Shown piece by piece: positions 23,140 to 34,839 of a stretch of 64,000 nucleotides of DNA. Numbering within the stretch: the stretch's first letter is position 1; every line of letters starts with the position of its first letter. The notes below the pieces were generated by a model. It did no database searches. It was not told where the DNA came from and saw only the letters and a program-made list of their open reading frames with translations. This DNA comes from Hydrangea macrophylla (lineage: Eukaryota; Streptophyta; Magnoliopsida; Cornales; Hydrangeaceae), in assembly GCA_033977485.1 (NCBI GenBank), contig CM066987.1, forward strand, positions 51,339,033-51,403,032. The letters are read 5' to 3'. The position numbers and the translations under genes were made by a program.

Positions 23140-23576
23140 TGATTGAATGGAGTTATGTACAGGGCTTCCAATGGTCAAGCAACAACATTTATATACATAT
23201 ACATATAGCTACGTACCGTAGTCAAGCAGTTCAACTTTTTATTTCTTCAAAGAAGATTCCTTCTTGTACATAAATTATAAACAGAATATATTTTATTTAT
23301 TCTGCATATAGATTGCGTAAAGAAAACACTAGACAGCAAGCTTTTTGTCTATCAAGTTGTGCAGATTTGACGAGCTTACGACAAGGATGACTGGATTGTT
23401 ATATCCCAGAGACGGCGTGCTATTTTCTACTAACTAGGTATTACCCGTAGAGGACACGTATCATCTTAAGAGAGCGTGATCGCGCATCATCTTAATCACC
23501 CTATTTTAATTAATTGGTTGTCATTGGTGGAATTCTGGAAGTTCATTTTAATGATTTTATATATTATTCTCCAACA
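23140..23576. mobile_element. Solo LTR
   Basis: 437 bp starting TGATTGAATGG and ending CTCCAACA, flanked by a perfect 5-bp duplication ACTTT (23135-23139 and 23577-23581) with no internal region. This is the product of LTR-LTR recombination. A diverged relative lies at 32987-33421. Orientation is unclear: the ends are TG...CA on either strand, and TGTTGGAG on the minus strand is the more typical LTR start. Confidence 0.8.
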
Positions 23577-23581
23577 ACTTT

Positions 23582-24271
23582 GAGACAATACATATGGAGG
23601 ATAATGTGAGTGGTAAGAATTCAGTTTTTTATTTATATATAGATACTATTCTCATGACTAAGGTATGCTTTATAAATTTGCTTCTTTGAGATATTATATT
23701 TGATGGAAATAGTGGGGGTATAAAATTTTAATTATTTTAAATGGATTCTTTTTATTATCATGAAAAAAAAAAAAAGCAAGTTGGACTATTGCTTATATTA
23801 GAGTCACGTAAAATTTATTCTATTAATATTTAGACACAATATAATGGGATTATTGGATATAAAAACTTTAATATAAGCTTGGTGTTTTCATATCCAATAA
23901 ATATCGTGAACTAAGGTACAAGGCTAATGGAAAGTCTAAATAGTGATATATGAGCCGAAACATATATATATATATATATATGTTTGGTCTATATTTCTTT
24001 GGTTATCATGAGGTTCCAATTTAATAGTAGCATAGTAGAATACTGTTATTGTCATATTGTTTCCTTATAATGTATTTGGAGACATCTGGGTTACATTTTA
24101 CATGAATGATGCTTCTATTTTAGCAAATTCCTTTGCTTGACCTGATTTTATATCTTAACCCGATTGGTTGTGTGCTGCTCCACTTTATGCGTATAATGCT
24201 TTTGCATGTTTGATCAATTTTTGTGTTTACAGGTATATGCTTCAGGCCTATAAAGCGTATTTTCCAGTGCT
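23582..24271. other. Intergenic A+T-rich DNA
   Basis: No coding signal. Contains an AT microsatellite near 23964 and an A-run near 23762. Confidence 0.55.
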
Positions 24272-24276
24272 CATAA

Positions 24277-24970
24277 TGTATGGAAAAATGGGTTTAACAA
24301 TTAAGTTTTTAGTAAACTTGGGTCGGTTTAGCAATTAAGTTGTTAGTAAACTTGAGTCTAAAATAAATTTGGGACCCACGAGTGTTTTAAGATTGGTCAA
24401 TTGCTAAAACACCATTAAGAAAGTGAATGAAAAATTGTTTTTCAAAGTGCCCACTTGAAATATTGGTTGAAGGGTGTAAAAAGTATATAGCCAAACAGAT
24501 CCTAAGTGTTACACCTTTTCGTCCTAGTCATGTTGTTTCGTCCAAACAGTGCCTTTGTGAATAGGAACGTCCTGAGGAGTCTTGTCAGTATCTATATAAC
24601 TCATATGTTCCACACAGTTTCATTACTTTTTGTAACATTCATCCATTCATAGAAAAATAGACATTCATATATTGAGAGAGAGCAATTGTCATTAGTTGGT
24701 TCGACAGATTCACAGATTGAAGTGCTGCATCTGTGTCTATCAATCAAATTATCCTGGGAGGCAGACGTCCATTTTGAGCCATAAGCACCGGAGTGGGGGC
24801 GAAATCTGTCTTAAGGAGATAGTGTTCGACACTAGTTTTGATTCTTTTCATTCAGAATTTGTATTTCCAGATTTCCATTGTGTCAATTCACAGAACCTGT
24901 AAGTGTTTATGTTTTATGATTCTAATTTATTCTAGATATGAAACTTTTAAGTGGTTATTTATTTTTTACA
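24277..24970 (+). repeat. 5' LTR of the Copia element
   Basis: Begins TGTATGG (the 3' copy begins TGTTAAG). Near its start is a tandem pair of a 35-bp unit containing GGTTTAGCAATTAAG and TTAGTAAACTTG. A splice-donor-like ACCTGTAAGTG lies at 24896-24906. Confidence 0.88.
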
Positions 24971-25293
24971 ATCTTAAGACAGATTTTCCGATATTGCTCA
25001 GATCTAAAATATATACTTATATATATAAAGAGTTTTCTGCATATTAGAATCAGATTCATAGTTTATGTTTTTAAATCTGGGTTTCTTCAGTTTGTTAAAA
25101 CTTATCTGGGTTTTCAATTAAGAAGTCTTGTACATTCCGTTTTGTTCATATGTGATATCGTAAAGTGGTATAGATTCAATTTTGCATATTATTTGATTAC
25201 TAATTAGTTATTGGGTGTGATACATATTTTATATGTTTATATATATATATCGGTGTAGTGACGCTCTGTACAAGGGTTTGGTAGCCTCTGATT

Positions 25294-25708
25294 TAGAGGT
25301 GTCAAATGGGACGGGCCGGGCCGGGTCAGGCTCGGTCAAAGCGGGCCCCGAGCGGGCTTCGGGCCGGGCCGGGCCGGGCTTCACCAAACATCGGGCCGGG
25401 CTTGGGAGTGGAGGGGGTGTGTCCGCCCCGGACCGGTGGCCCGGGCCTGGCAGGCCAGACATCGGGCCGGGCTGGACGGGCTGGCGGGCTTTCTTCAATT
25501 TTTGGAGTGGGCCGTGGCAGGCTCCGGGCCGGGCAGGGCTTTTTCACCATTTCGGGCCTGGCCGGGCCATGGACGGAAGGATGGGTGTCCACCCCGGCCC
25601 GGGCCTAGCGGACCGGGCCTTGTGGCGGACCGGGCCGGGCTTTTAGCCCGAAAAAAGCGGGCCGGGCTTGGGCCAGGCCGGGCCAACCCGACCCGATTGA
25701 CACCACTA
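25294..25708. mobile_element. GC-rich hAT-like element
   Basis: 415 bp with inverted ends TAGAGGTGTCAAATGGG and (reverse) TAGTGGTGTCAATCGGG, and a perfect 8-bp duplication CTCTGATT (25286-25293 and 25709-25716). The body is very GC-rich and built of GGGCCGGGC words on both strands, in contrast with the A+T-rich surroundings. Long open frames through it on both strands are compositional artefacts. It is inserted in the Copia leader and so is younger than that insertion. Confidence 0.87.
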
Positions 25709-26134
25709 CTCTGATTCAAGATTGGAAGTGGTTGAGTTTATTAAAAAGTCATACCTCTTATTAGTCATATTTATATATTGGTCAATACTACTTTGCTTTC
25801 CATAACCTTTGTTTGTTTATTCCAAATCAGTGAACTCTTGTATTTGTAATTACAGAATAGTATCATACAAGTTTATAATTGCAAACTGATTCATTTTGTC
25901 CACAAACTATGCAACATTGTTTAGCATTTCAATTCTTCTAGTCAGGGTTATTCCTATAAGGTATATCCTCTAAACAGTGGTGTTTAGTCAAGAATAGTCA
26001 GTTTTATTCCTGCATAACAGTGTTACACTCGTTCTTTGGGAGTTTAATTAAAAACAGTGGTGTTTAGTTCTTTTACTAGTGTTAATTTCATCCTGGTATA
26101 ATTGCTTATAAAATAAAATAATCTCTTGTTTTAG

Positions 26135-27451
26135 ATGGCAACTGATAATATCACTATCAATGGCACTTTGACCCCCTCCGCTCCTGCTCCTAATCATGTC
26201 ATTCATGGTGAAAAGCCTGAAAAATTCAGTGGGGTTGACTTCAAGAGATGGCAACAAAAAATGTTGTTCTATCTCACTACATTGAATTTGGCCAGGTTTC
26301 CTCGAGAAGACGCCCCTGATCTCAATGAGGGATCGGACCTGCAAGCCGTGGCTGCAGTGGACGCATGGAAACATTCAGATTTTCTGTGTAGGATCTACAT
26401 CCTCAATGGGTTGGGTAATACACTATACAATATGTATATTCCAATCAAGACAACAAAAGAGTTGTGGGAATCCCTTGATAAAAAATATAAAACGGAAGAT
26501 GCTGGCACAAAGAAATTTGTTGTGGGCAGATTCCTTGATTACAAAATGGTGGATTCCAAAACTGTGATTGCTCAAGTCCAAGATCTTCAATTGGTTTTGC
26601 ATGAGATTCATGCAGAGGGAATGTCTCTAAGTGAGTCTTTCCAAGTGGCGGCAATAATTTAAAAATTACCACCATCTTGGACGGAGTTTAAGAGTTACCT
26701 TAAGCATAAGCGAAAGGAAATGAGACTTGAAGATCTAATTGTGAGATTGAGGATAGAGGAAGATAACCGTGGTTCCGAAAAGAAAATGTCCTCCATGCAA
26801 TCTAAAGCAAATATAGTGGAGCATGGGCAGAAAAGGAACAATAAAAAGAGGAAGTTCTCTGGCCAAGGCTCGAGTCAAGGATCCAAAGGCGGTGAGAACA
26901 AGAGGTTCAAAGGAAAGTGCTATGTTTGCGGCATTCCGGGGCATTAGGCTAAGGACTGTCACAAACGTAAGGAACAAGATAACTTCAAGAAGAAGAAGAC
27001 CGCTCAAGCCAATGTGACAGAGGTAGAGAATCTCTCTGCGCTTGTCACAGACATAAGTCTTTCAGCCGTAGTTTCTGAAGTCAACATGGTCGACAACCCT
27101 AAGACATGGTGGGTGGACACAAGGGCTACTCGCCATATATGTTCAGATAAGGATATGTTCTCATCATACCAATTATTAGGTAATGGAGAACAACTGTTCA
27201 TGGGAAACTCTTCTGCATCCAAAGTTGAAGGGCAAGGAAAGGTTGTATTGAAGATGACTTCAGGAAAGGAACTCATTCTCAATGACGTGCTGCATGTGCC
27301 AGACATCCGCAAGAACCTTGTGTCTGGGTCATTGTTGAGCAAAAAGGGTTTTAAATTGGTTTTTGAAGGCGATAAATTTGTACTCACTAAGAGTGGAATG
27401 TATGTTGGCAAGGGATATCTGAGTGATGGGCTATTTAAGCTCAATGTGTGA
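26135..27451 (+). pseudogene. gag: Copia gag and protease, broken
   Basis: Starts at ATG 26135, directly after an acceptor-like TTGTTTTAG, with MATDNITINGTL. The UBN2-type gag region has GEKPEKFSGVDFKRWQQKM and LARF. A TAA at 26660 interrupts it. A CCHC zinc knuckle follows (CYVCGIPGH, then TAG at 26945, then AKDC). The protease has [12 protein letters not shown] near 27105; the usual active-site form is DSGA, so here DTRA replaces the glycine. The frame ends at 27451, where a one-base change shifts into the integrase frame. Gag would form particles and protease would process them; this copy is inactive. Confidence 0.9.
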
Positions 27452-30094
27452 CTGTTGTACCAAAAATTAATATTAATAATGATACATCTTCTTCTGCTTA
27501 TATGCTTGAGTCGTCTAATATTTGGCATGGTAGACTAGGACATGTTAATTTTGATGCTATTCGTAGGTTGATGAATTTGCAATACTTACCTAAATGTGAC
27601 TTTGATAATAATCATAAATGTGAAACATGTGTAGAATCAAAATTTACTAGAAAACCTTTCAAATCTATAGAAAGAAGTACAGAACCTCTAGAGTTAATTC
27701 ACACTGATGTTTGTGATTTGAAGTTTGTTCAAACTAGAGGAGGGAAAAAATACTTTATCACTTTTATAGATGATTGCACTAGATATTGTTATGTGTATTT
27801 ACTAAGGAGTAAAGATGAAGCCTTAGAAATGTTCATTCATTACAAGAATGAGGTTGAGAACCAACTTAGCAAAAGGATTAAGGTTCTAAGGAGTGATAGG
27901 GGTGGTGAATATGAAGCTTCGTTTGGTGAATTCTGTGCACAACATGGAATTATACATCAAACCACTGCACCCTACTCACCTCAGCAAAATGGAGTTGCTG
28001 AACGAAAAAATAGAACCTTAAAAGAAATGTTAAATGCTATGTTGATAAGTTCAGGATCACCTTAGAACTTATGGGGGGAAGCATTGCTTTCTGCAAATTA
28101 TATTCTTAATAAAATACCCCATAAGAAGTCGGAGAACACTCCGTATGAACTATGGAAAGGTCGAAAACCTTCTTATAAATTCTTAAGAGTGTGGGGGTGT
28201 TTGGCTAAGGTAGCAGTTCCAGTCCCTAAAAAGACTAAGCTAGGTCCCAGGACCATAGACTGTGTCTCTATCGGTTATGCTAACAATAGCAGTGCATATA
28301 GATTTCTAGTTCATAAATCTGATAATCCTGAAGTACATGTAAATACATTTATTGAATCTAGAAATGCATCGTTCTTTGAGGATATATTTCCTTTTAAAGG
28401 TGTTCAAGAACCAAGTTCAAACAAAAGAACTTATGACACTGCGTTTAATAATAATCGAGAGTCTGAAGACAATGATGAACCTAGACGTAGTAATAGGGCA
28501 AGAACTTCAAAGTCCTTTGGCCCGGATTTTCTAACTTATTTGTTAGAAAGTGAGCCTCAAAGCTTTAAGGATGCGATGTCCTCTCCTGAAGCGCCATTTT
28601 GGAAAGAGGCTGTCAATAGTGAGATTGATTCCATCATGCAAAATCACACATGGGAACTAGTGGACTTGCCATCTGGTAGTAAACCATTAGGATGTAAATG
28701 GATCTTCAAGAGGAAGATGAAAGCTGATGGATCAATCGATAAATACAAAGCCAGACTTGTCGCCAAGGGGTACAAGCAAAAGGAAGGTGTCGATTATTTT
28801 GACACATATTCACCAGTTACAAGAATAACGTCCATTCGCATGTTGATTGCGATAGCAGCATTGCACAATCTAGAGATACATCAAATGGATGTTAAGACAG
28901 CATTCTTGAATGGTGATTTAAATGAGGAAATATATATGGAGCAACCTGAAGGGTTCATTGCTCCTGGGCAAGAGAGGAAAGTGTGTAAACTTGTTAAATC
29001 CCTTTATGGATTAAAGCAAGCACCGAAACAATGGCATGAGAAATTTGATAGTGCTATGCTGTCAAATGGATTTAGAATCAACGAGTGTGACAAATGCGTC
29101 TATGTCAAAAGTACTCAAGTTGGATATGTCATAGTTTGCCTCTACGTGGATGATATGCTCATCATAGGTAGCAATAATGAAATAATTAAAGCTACAAAGA
29201 AGTTGTTGACAAGTAAGTTCAACATGAAAGATTTAGGTGTTGCAGATGTCATTTTAGGAATAAAAATTACTAAAACATCTGATGGGCTGGTTCTTTCTCA
29301 ATCTCATTATATTGAGAAAATACTCGAGAAATTTAATAAGAATGATCACAGCATAGCAAGAACACCTGTAGATATGGATCTTCATTTAATTAAAAACATG
29401 GGTCGAGGCATATCACAAATTAGAATACTCGCGTATCATTGGTAGTCTAATGTATGTCATGAACTGTACTAGACCTGATATCACGTACTCAGTTAGCAAA
29501 TTGAGTAGATACACGAGTAATCCAGGGAAAGACCACTGGAAAGCAATAGTCAGGGTTCTTAGATATTTGAGATACACCAAAGACTATGGATTGCACTTTA
29601 CAAGATATCCAGCAGTGCTTGAAGGGTACACTGATGCAAATTGGATATCGGATTCTAAAGACTCAAAATCCACATATGGATACGTCATTACACTTGGAAG
29701 TGCAGCGGTATCTTGGAAATCCTCTAAACAAACTTGCATTGTTCGATCCACTATGGAATCTGAGTTTATTGCATTAGATAAGGCAGGAGAAGAAGCAGAG
29801 TGGCTTCGCCATTTCTTAGAGGATATTCCAATATGGCCAAAACATGTGCCCGCCATTTGCATACATTGCGATAGCCAATCTGCAATTGGAAGGGCACATA
29901 GTAGCATGTACAATGGTAAATCTTGACACATTCGTCGGAGACACAATACCGTAAAGAAGTTGATCTCGAATGGTATTATCTCCATTAACTATATAATGTC
30001 GAAAGATAATATAGCGGATCCACTAACTAAAGGTTTAACAAGAGATCAAGTACACTGCTCTTCGAGGGGGATGGGATTAAAGCCTATAACTTAA
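27448..30094 (+). pseudogene. pol: Copia integrase, reverse transcriptase and RNase H, broken
   Basis: The integrase zinc part is at about 27520-27640 (WHGRLGHVN, then CETCVESK). The catalytic core has D in IHTDVCD, D in LRSDRGGEY and E in AERKNRT, so D,D,E is kept. A TAG at 28063 follows. The RT starts near 28650 (WELVDLPSGSKPLGCKWIFK) with YVDDMLII near 29143. A frameshift near 29420 leads into RNase H ([27 protein letters not shown]), with a TGA at 29924 and the normal end KDNIADPLTKGL...GMGLKP at 30094. Spacing of motifs is normal; damage is limited to two shifts and point stops. Confidence 0.92.
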
Positions 30095-30681
30095 AGTCAT
30101 CATAATGGCAACCCAACCTAGCTGACTGGAGATCCCAAGATCTAGGTTCAATGGGACAACCGAATTATGTATGCCTTAACCAGATCACTGAAGAAATATT
30201 TCTCTACCTATCCCTATGATAAATAAAGTGATGCTTGTAACGAGTGTTAGGATAAGCTTTGCTTTTACTGATTCTTATATCTTGGAAAATCCAAGTGGAG
30301 TATAGCAGGATACTCTTAATAGGAAATCACCTATATGAGTGAGAAGGGGCCGCTTCTGTGAGAATTGACCAGGCTTAAATTCTCTAAAAGCACTCATGAA
30401 TGCCAGGAATTGTTCAGGGCCAAAATGAACACATATTATAGAACCAACAATGTTCGGAAAGAAGCTGTATGAACTCTATTGTCTTGGTTTACACAAAAGG
30501 CTGAATAGTTCAAGACATCATGTTCACTATCTAGCTGAGTAAATCCGATAGTTTTCACTAGGGAAGGTTCAAGGCCAAAAGCTACCAATCCTGATGCGGT
30601 AACTTTTCAATAATCACTCTCTCTAGTGTCTGCATTTTCATTTGCATTCTTTATCCAGCCAATTTCATTCATGTGGGGGAT
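30095..30681 (+). other. Copia 3' untranslated region and polypurine tract
   Basis: No coding motif. The polypurine tract GTGGGGGA ends one base before the 3' LTR. Confidence 0.7.
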
Positions 30682-31380
30682 TGTTAAGAAAAATGGGTTT
30701 AGCAATTAAGTTTTTAGTAAACTTGGGTCGGTTTAGCAATTAAGTTTTTAGTAAACTTGAGTCTAAAATAAATTTGGGACCCACGAGTCTTTTAAGATTG
30801 GTCAATTGCTAAAACACCATTAAGAAGTGAATGAAAAATTGTTTTTCAAAGTACCCACTTGAAATATTGGTTGAAGGGTGTAAAAAGTATATAGCCAAAC
30901 AGATCCTAAGTGTTACACCTTTTCGTCCTAGTCATGTTGTTTCGTCCAAACAGTGCCTTTGTAAATAGGAACGTCTGTTCCTGAGGAGTCTTGTCAGTAT
31001 CTATATATCTCATATGTTCCATACAGTTTCATTACTTTTTGTAACATTCATCCATTCATAGAAAAATAGACATTCATATATTGAGAGAGAGCAATTGTCA
31101 TTAGTTGGTTCGACAGATTCACAGATTGAAGTGCTGCATCTGTGTCTATCAATCAAATTATCCTGGGAGGCAGACGTCCATTTTGAGCCATAAGCACCGG
31201 AGTGGGGGCGAAATCTGTCTTAAGGAGATAGTGTTCGACACTAGATTTGATTCTTTTCATTCAGAATTTGTATTTCCAGATTTCTATTGTGTCGATTCAC
31301 AGAACCTGTAAGTGTTTATGTTTTATGATTCTAATTTATTCTAGATCTGAAACTTTTAAGTGGTTATTTATTTTTCTACA
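30682..31380 (+). repeat. 3' LTR of the Copia element
   Basis: Begins TGTTAAGAAAAATGG and ends TTTCTACA. It retains a 5-bp TGTTC segment (near 30977) missing from the 5' copy. Confidence 0.88.
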
Positions 31381-31730
31381 CATAATAGCAAGTATTTTGT
31401 GTTTGAAAAGTGTAAAAAGATATGGAGAAGCTTTGTAATTTTTTGGAATCTTGATAGACTGTGACAAGAAGCTGAATGTCACAAGGGTGAAATTATTTTG
31501 ACCTCAAAAAAATATTTAAAATTTTTTATACAATGACTTTGAAAATTCTTAAAACTAGTTGAGATTGTGATTGAATGTGGTTATGGGAGCTTTTGGGGGG
31601 AAAAAAAAAAGTGGGAAAAAAGACATTATGATGAACGTCTTCTTACTTTTGAAAATAAATATATCTTCGGTACTTAAAGAGAATTATGATTTGATATATA
31701 TGTACTTGGGTTATATATATATATATATAT

Positions 31731-32290
31731 ATTTTTTTGAACAGTAACAATTTTATTAATAATCCAACATACCTCAACTATACAAATCTCCCCAGCTAGA
31801 CTTACATGTAAGCTCAAACTTGACTCCCCAAACATTACACGAATCAGCCCAAACACATTAGACAGATTGATAACATTTCAACTCATTATGAAGTATAATA
31901 GACAGCACCCACAAATGTGATAATAACCGCACAAGAGCAATCAATCAAACCAGCATAAAACCAATTTGTGATGAAACCCAATTTCAGCAGTCCAAAGCAA
32001 GGCAACGCCATCCACAATTTCATTAGTACGATCCATATATTGTTGAAGACTTGAGATGTAACGGCAGCCACAAGTATCTGATGAAAACTCAGTTGCAGCA
32101 GACCAAAACAAGAGGCCAAACAACAGGCCTTAAGTTCAGTAACTGCAATCCCTTTGTTGAAGACTTGAAAAATAACGGTTGGCGAAAATCTGCATGAATT
32201 CTTGACCAACCATCGCCTTGAAGCATACTGATGACTAATAACATTTTATAGATCCATCCTTCTAAGAGCAATCAGCACACACTCACGCTG
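31731..32290 (-). repeat. Possible 3' end of a non-LTR retroelement or processed transcript
   Basis: Read on the minus strand the sequence ends with ATTAATAAAATTGTTACTG followed by an A-rich tract (complement of 31731-31737), as in LINE 3' tails or an inserted mRNA. A short word pair AGTCTTCAACAA occurs twice inside. Open stretches of 60-107 codons are present but match no domain I recognise. Confidence 0.35.
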
Positions 32291-32299
32291 TTGAGACAC

Positions 32300-32980
32300 A
32301 CACCAAACTCACGCCTACAGAAAAACACACCCCAAAATATACAGAAAAACTCACCAAACACACACCAAAGCATACTTGGATTATTAGAATTTGAAAATAT
32401 TTTGAGGCGCTTAAATTATTTTGTTATAGTGAAGATCTTGAGAGAGATCGTGACACTTTTAAAAGTGCACTTTCACAAGCTTTTGAGCAATGCTAGTCTT
32501 AAAAGTAATTTTCATATTTTCAGAAAATTTCAGCAATGAATTTTGAAGTCTAGCGTCCAAAAATGTGTGAGCATTCGAATTTTTTTTGAAGGAGATGTCA
32601 AGTTTTCTTTTGAGATGTGGTCCAAATTCTAACTCATATTTTGTCGCATAATATGTTATTAGGACAACTTCTATACGAGTCTTAAATTGTGAGTTAAGGA
32701 TTTTTCTATAGTGGTGGCTTTATAAAAGAAAATTGAGTTGTTTTGGTATAATTTTGGCTTTGGAAAAATTGCTTGGAAGTAGATATGCAGTGCAAGAAAT
32801 TGGTGATCCAAGTGGAGGAATAAATTATACTTGCAAAGTATAATGATAAAAATAAATTCCTTGATCTGATTATATTTGCTTACGTTGGAGATTATCCAAG
32901 ATGATTATTTTGTGATTGCCTTGGAGATTATCCAAGATGAATAATTTAGGTTAATTAGTCTTGGTTTTAATCCAAGATTA
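32300..32980. other. Intergenic A+T-rich DNA
   Basis: No coding signal. Near 32880-32950 a GGAGATTATCCAAGATGA word occurs twice in tandem. Confidence 0.5.
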
Positions 32981-32986
32981 TTAAAT

Positions 32987-33421
32987 TGATTGAATGGAGT
33001 TATGTACGTGTACAAGGCTTGCAATGGTCAAGTAACAAGATGTACGTATACATATAGCTACATACATTAGAAAAGTCTAGTAGTTCAACTTTTTATTTCT
33101 TCAAAGAAGATTCCTTATTATACATAAAGTTTCTATGCACAGCAGCTATATCATATTTATTCTATATAAAAGCACTAGATAGTAAGCTTCTTGCCTATTA
33201 AGTTGTGCAGATTTGACGGACTTACGGCAAGGATGGCCAGGCTATTGTATCCCAGAGACGGTGTGCTATTTCTCATTGCTCCGAGTATTACCCGTAAAAG
33301 ACGCGTGTCGTCTCAAGAGAGCATGATCCCGCCTCATCTCAATCACCCTATTTTGATTGCTTCTATCATTGGTGAAATTTTGGTAGGGCATTTTAATGGT
33401 TTTATATATTATTCTCCAACA
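32987..33421. mobile_element. Second LTR of the solo-LTR family
   Basis: 435 bp, TGATTGAATGG...CTCCAACA, clearly related to 23140-23576 with many substitutions and small gaps. No matching target duplication (TAAAT on the left, ATGTA on the right), so this may be an old solo LTR with decayed flanks or one end of a deleted element. Confidence 0.65.
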
Positions 33422-33470
33422 ATGTATCTTATATAAACTGGAGATCAAGCTATCAGTTGGAAATGCAAGG

Positions 33471-33855
33471 AATGGCCGATTTGTCACGGCTTTTGAATAG
33501 TGACAAAGACCATTTGTCACGGTTCACATTTTTGAGTGGCCGATTTGTCACGGTTTTGGATAGTGATAAAGACCATTTGTCACGGTCAAAACCGTGACAT
33601 TTTCGAGTGTGACAAATACTCTTTGTCACAGTTCATTTGTTACACTTTAAAAGTGACATATCACATCCAATTGTCATGATTTTGTCAAGTAACCATTTAT
33701 TTATTTGTCACAGTCTTAAACTATGTCAATTTGTTGTATTTGTCACATTATTTGTCACGGTTTTTTACCGTGGCAATTTATGAAATTAGTCACATTCTTT
33801 ATCACGGTTTTCTCTAATTATCACGGTTTATAATAGTGATAAATCGTATTTTTTT
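33471..33855. repeat. TTTGTCACGGTTTT subterminal-type repeats (CACTA-like)
   Basis: Many copies of TTTGTCACGG and its reverse CCGTGACAAA in both orientations, including a tandem pair of about 68 bp at the left (from about 33475 and 33539). Such arrays are typical of subterminal zones of plant CACTA elements. No CACTA terminus is visible next to it, so the element is truncated or the assignment is wrong. Confidence 0.5.
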
Positions 33856-34457
33856 TTTAAAAGCAAATTTTATTTTTGCAAGAATTCACCCTATTACTTT
33901 TGGTACCTAACACAATATAATCACAAATAACCAAAATCGTCACGGTCCATGATCGCCTCAATATTAATTTGTTTTAGCTCTCTAATAATTTAAAAAAATT
34001 TTATTCTATGTTTTATTCAGTCTTGACTTTTAAGTTAATTCAAGTTATTAGAATACAATAATATTCAATCTTCGTGCTGGTTCCAAGAGCTGGTGGTGCA
34101 TTATTGAATATCATGCTATGATTCGAGTTCTTGATTTTTCACGGTTATATTGCTTTCATACCAGTGTTGATGCTTGATTCTGTTGATCTTCTTAGTTGCT
34201 ATGGCTATGAGGGAGTTCAATTTTTTTTTGGAGGTGGGTTTGGATTTAAGTTGTGTGTGTTGAGAACCGTGTTACACTGATTTTTGTCAGTTGGGAGTGG
34301 TTTAAGTTTATTTTGCACTGGTTTTTGTTAGTTAGGGTAGTTTAAGTTTATTTGTAAAATAGAATATGTAGTAAAATAAGTACGGTGTCCATACTAATTA
34401 AAGTAAAAAGGTAAAAAAACTGATTTTTTTAACTTAAAATTAAGTGTCCTAATTAAA

Positions 34458-34699
34458 GCCAAGACCCCTAGAGGTCAAGTGGCACGGCATCACTTCCCCA
34501 GTGGGGAGGTGGTGTGTTCGAATCCTCGTAGGGAGATCATTTGTTCTTGCCCCCCTGTGTGTACTTCAGTCGGAAAGAGTGGCCCTTGTTGGGCTTTGCT
34601 ATGGGCCATTGAGGAGCTTGGGGTTGGGCTGGGCTGGGGTGTGTGTGCGTGTGGGGTGTGTGCATATCCAGCTTGGATCCAAGTAAGAATAAGAAAAAA
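34458..34699 (+). mobile_element. tRNA-derived SINE
   Basis: 242 bp flanked by a perfect 15-bp direct repeat AGTGTCCTAATTAAA (34443-34457 and 34700-34714). The head resembles a tRNA: an A-box-like TCAAGTGGCACGG (near 34475) and a B-box GTTCGAATCC (34516-34525) with normal spacing for RNA polymerase III. The body is T/G-rich and ends in AATAAGAAAAAAA. The long target duplication and A-rich tail point to LINE-driven insertion. Confidence 0.82.
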
Positions 34700-34839
34700 A
34701 GTGTCCTAATTAAAAAATAAATGTGCCTTTATTGGCACCCTTTTTATTCCAAATCCAGTTCACTTTAGATCCTCTCTCTCTCTCTCTCTCTATATATATA
34801 ATGTGTGTATATGTATATATTCCAAATCAAATGTGTAAA

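Larger units (their letters stand above)
24277..31380 (+). mobile_element. Complete Ty1/copia LTR retrotransposon (inactive)
   Basis: 7,104 bp with LTRs of 694 bp (24277-24970) and 699 bp (30682-31380), and a perfect target duplication CATAA (24272-24276 and 31381-31385). The order is leader, gag, protease, integrase, reverse transcriptase, RNase H, which is the Copia order. By eye the LTRs differ at roughly 14 positions plus a 5-bp and a 1-bp gap, so the insertion is fairly recent. The coding region has four in-frame stops and two frameshifts. A hAT-like element (25294-25708) sits in the leader. No standard TGGTATCAGAGC primer site is visible right after the 5' LTR; the nearest is TGGTATAGATTC at 25166. 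Confidence 0.93.

Noticed and set aside
25233..25714. Open frames of 88-137 codons on both strands rich in Gly/Pro/Arg/Ala
   Set aside because: They arise from the GGGCCGGGC words of the hAT-like element; low-complexity peptides in several frames at once.
31674..32271. Several 60-107-codon minus-strand frames as a real gene
   Set aside because: Overlapping short frames without recognisable domain next to an A-tail-like tract; treated as a possible retroposed 3' end.
23140..33421. One large element with these two LTRs as its ends
   Set aside because: The left LTR has its own perfect 5-bp duplication and the outer flanks of the pair do not match.
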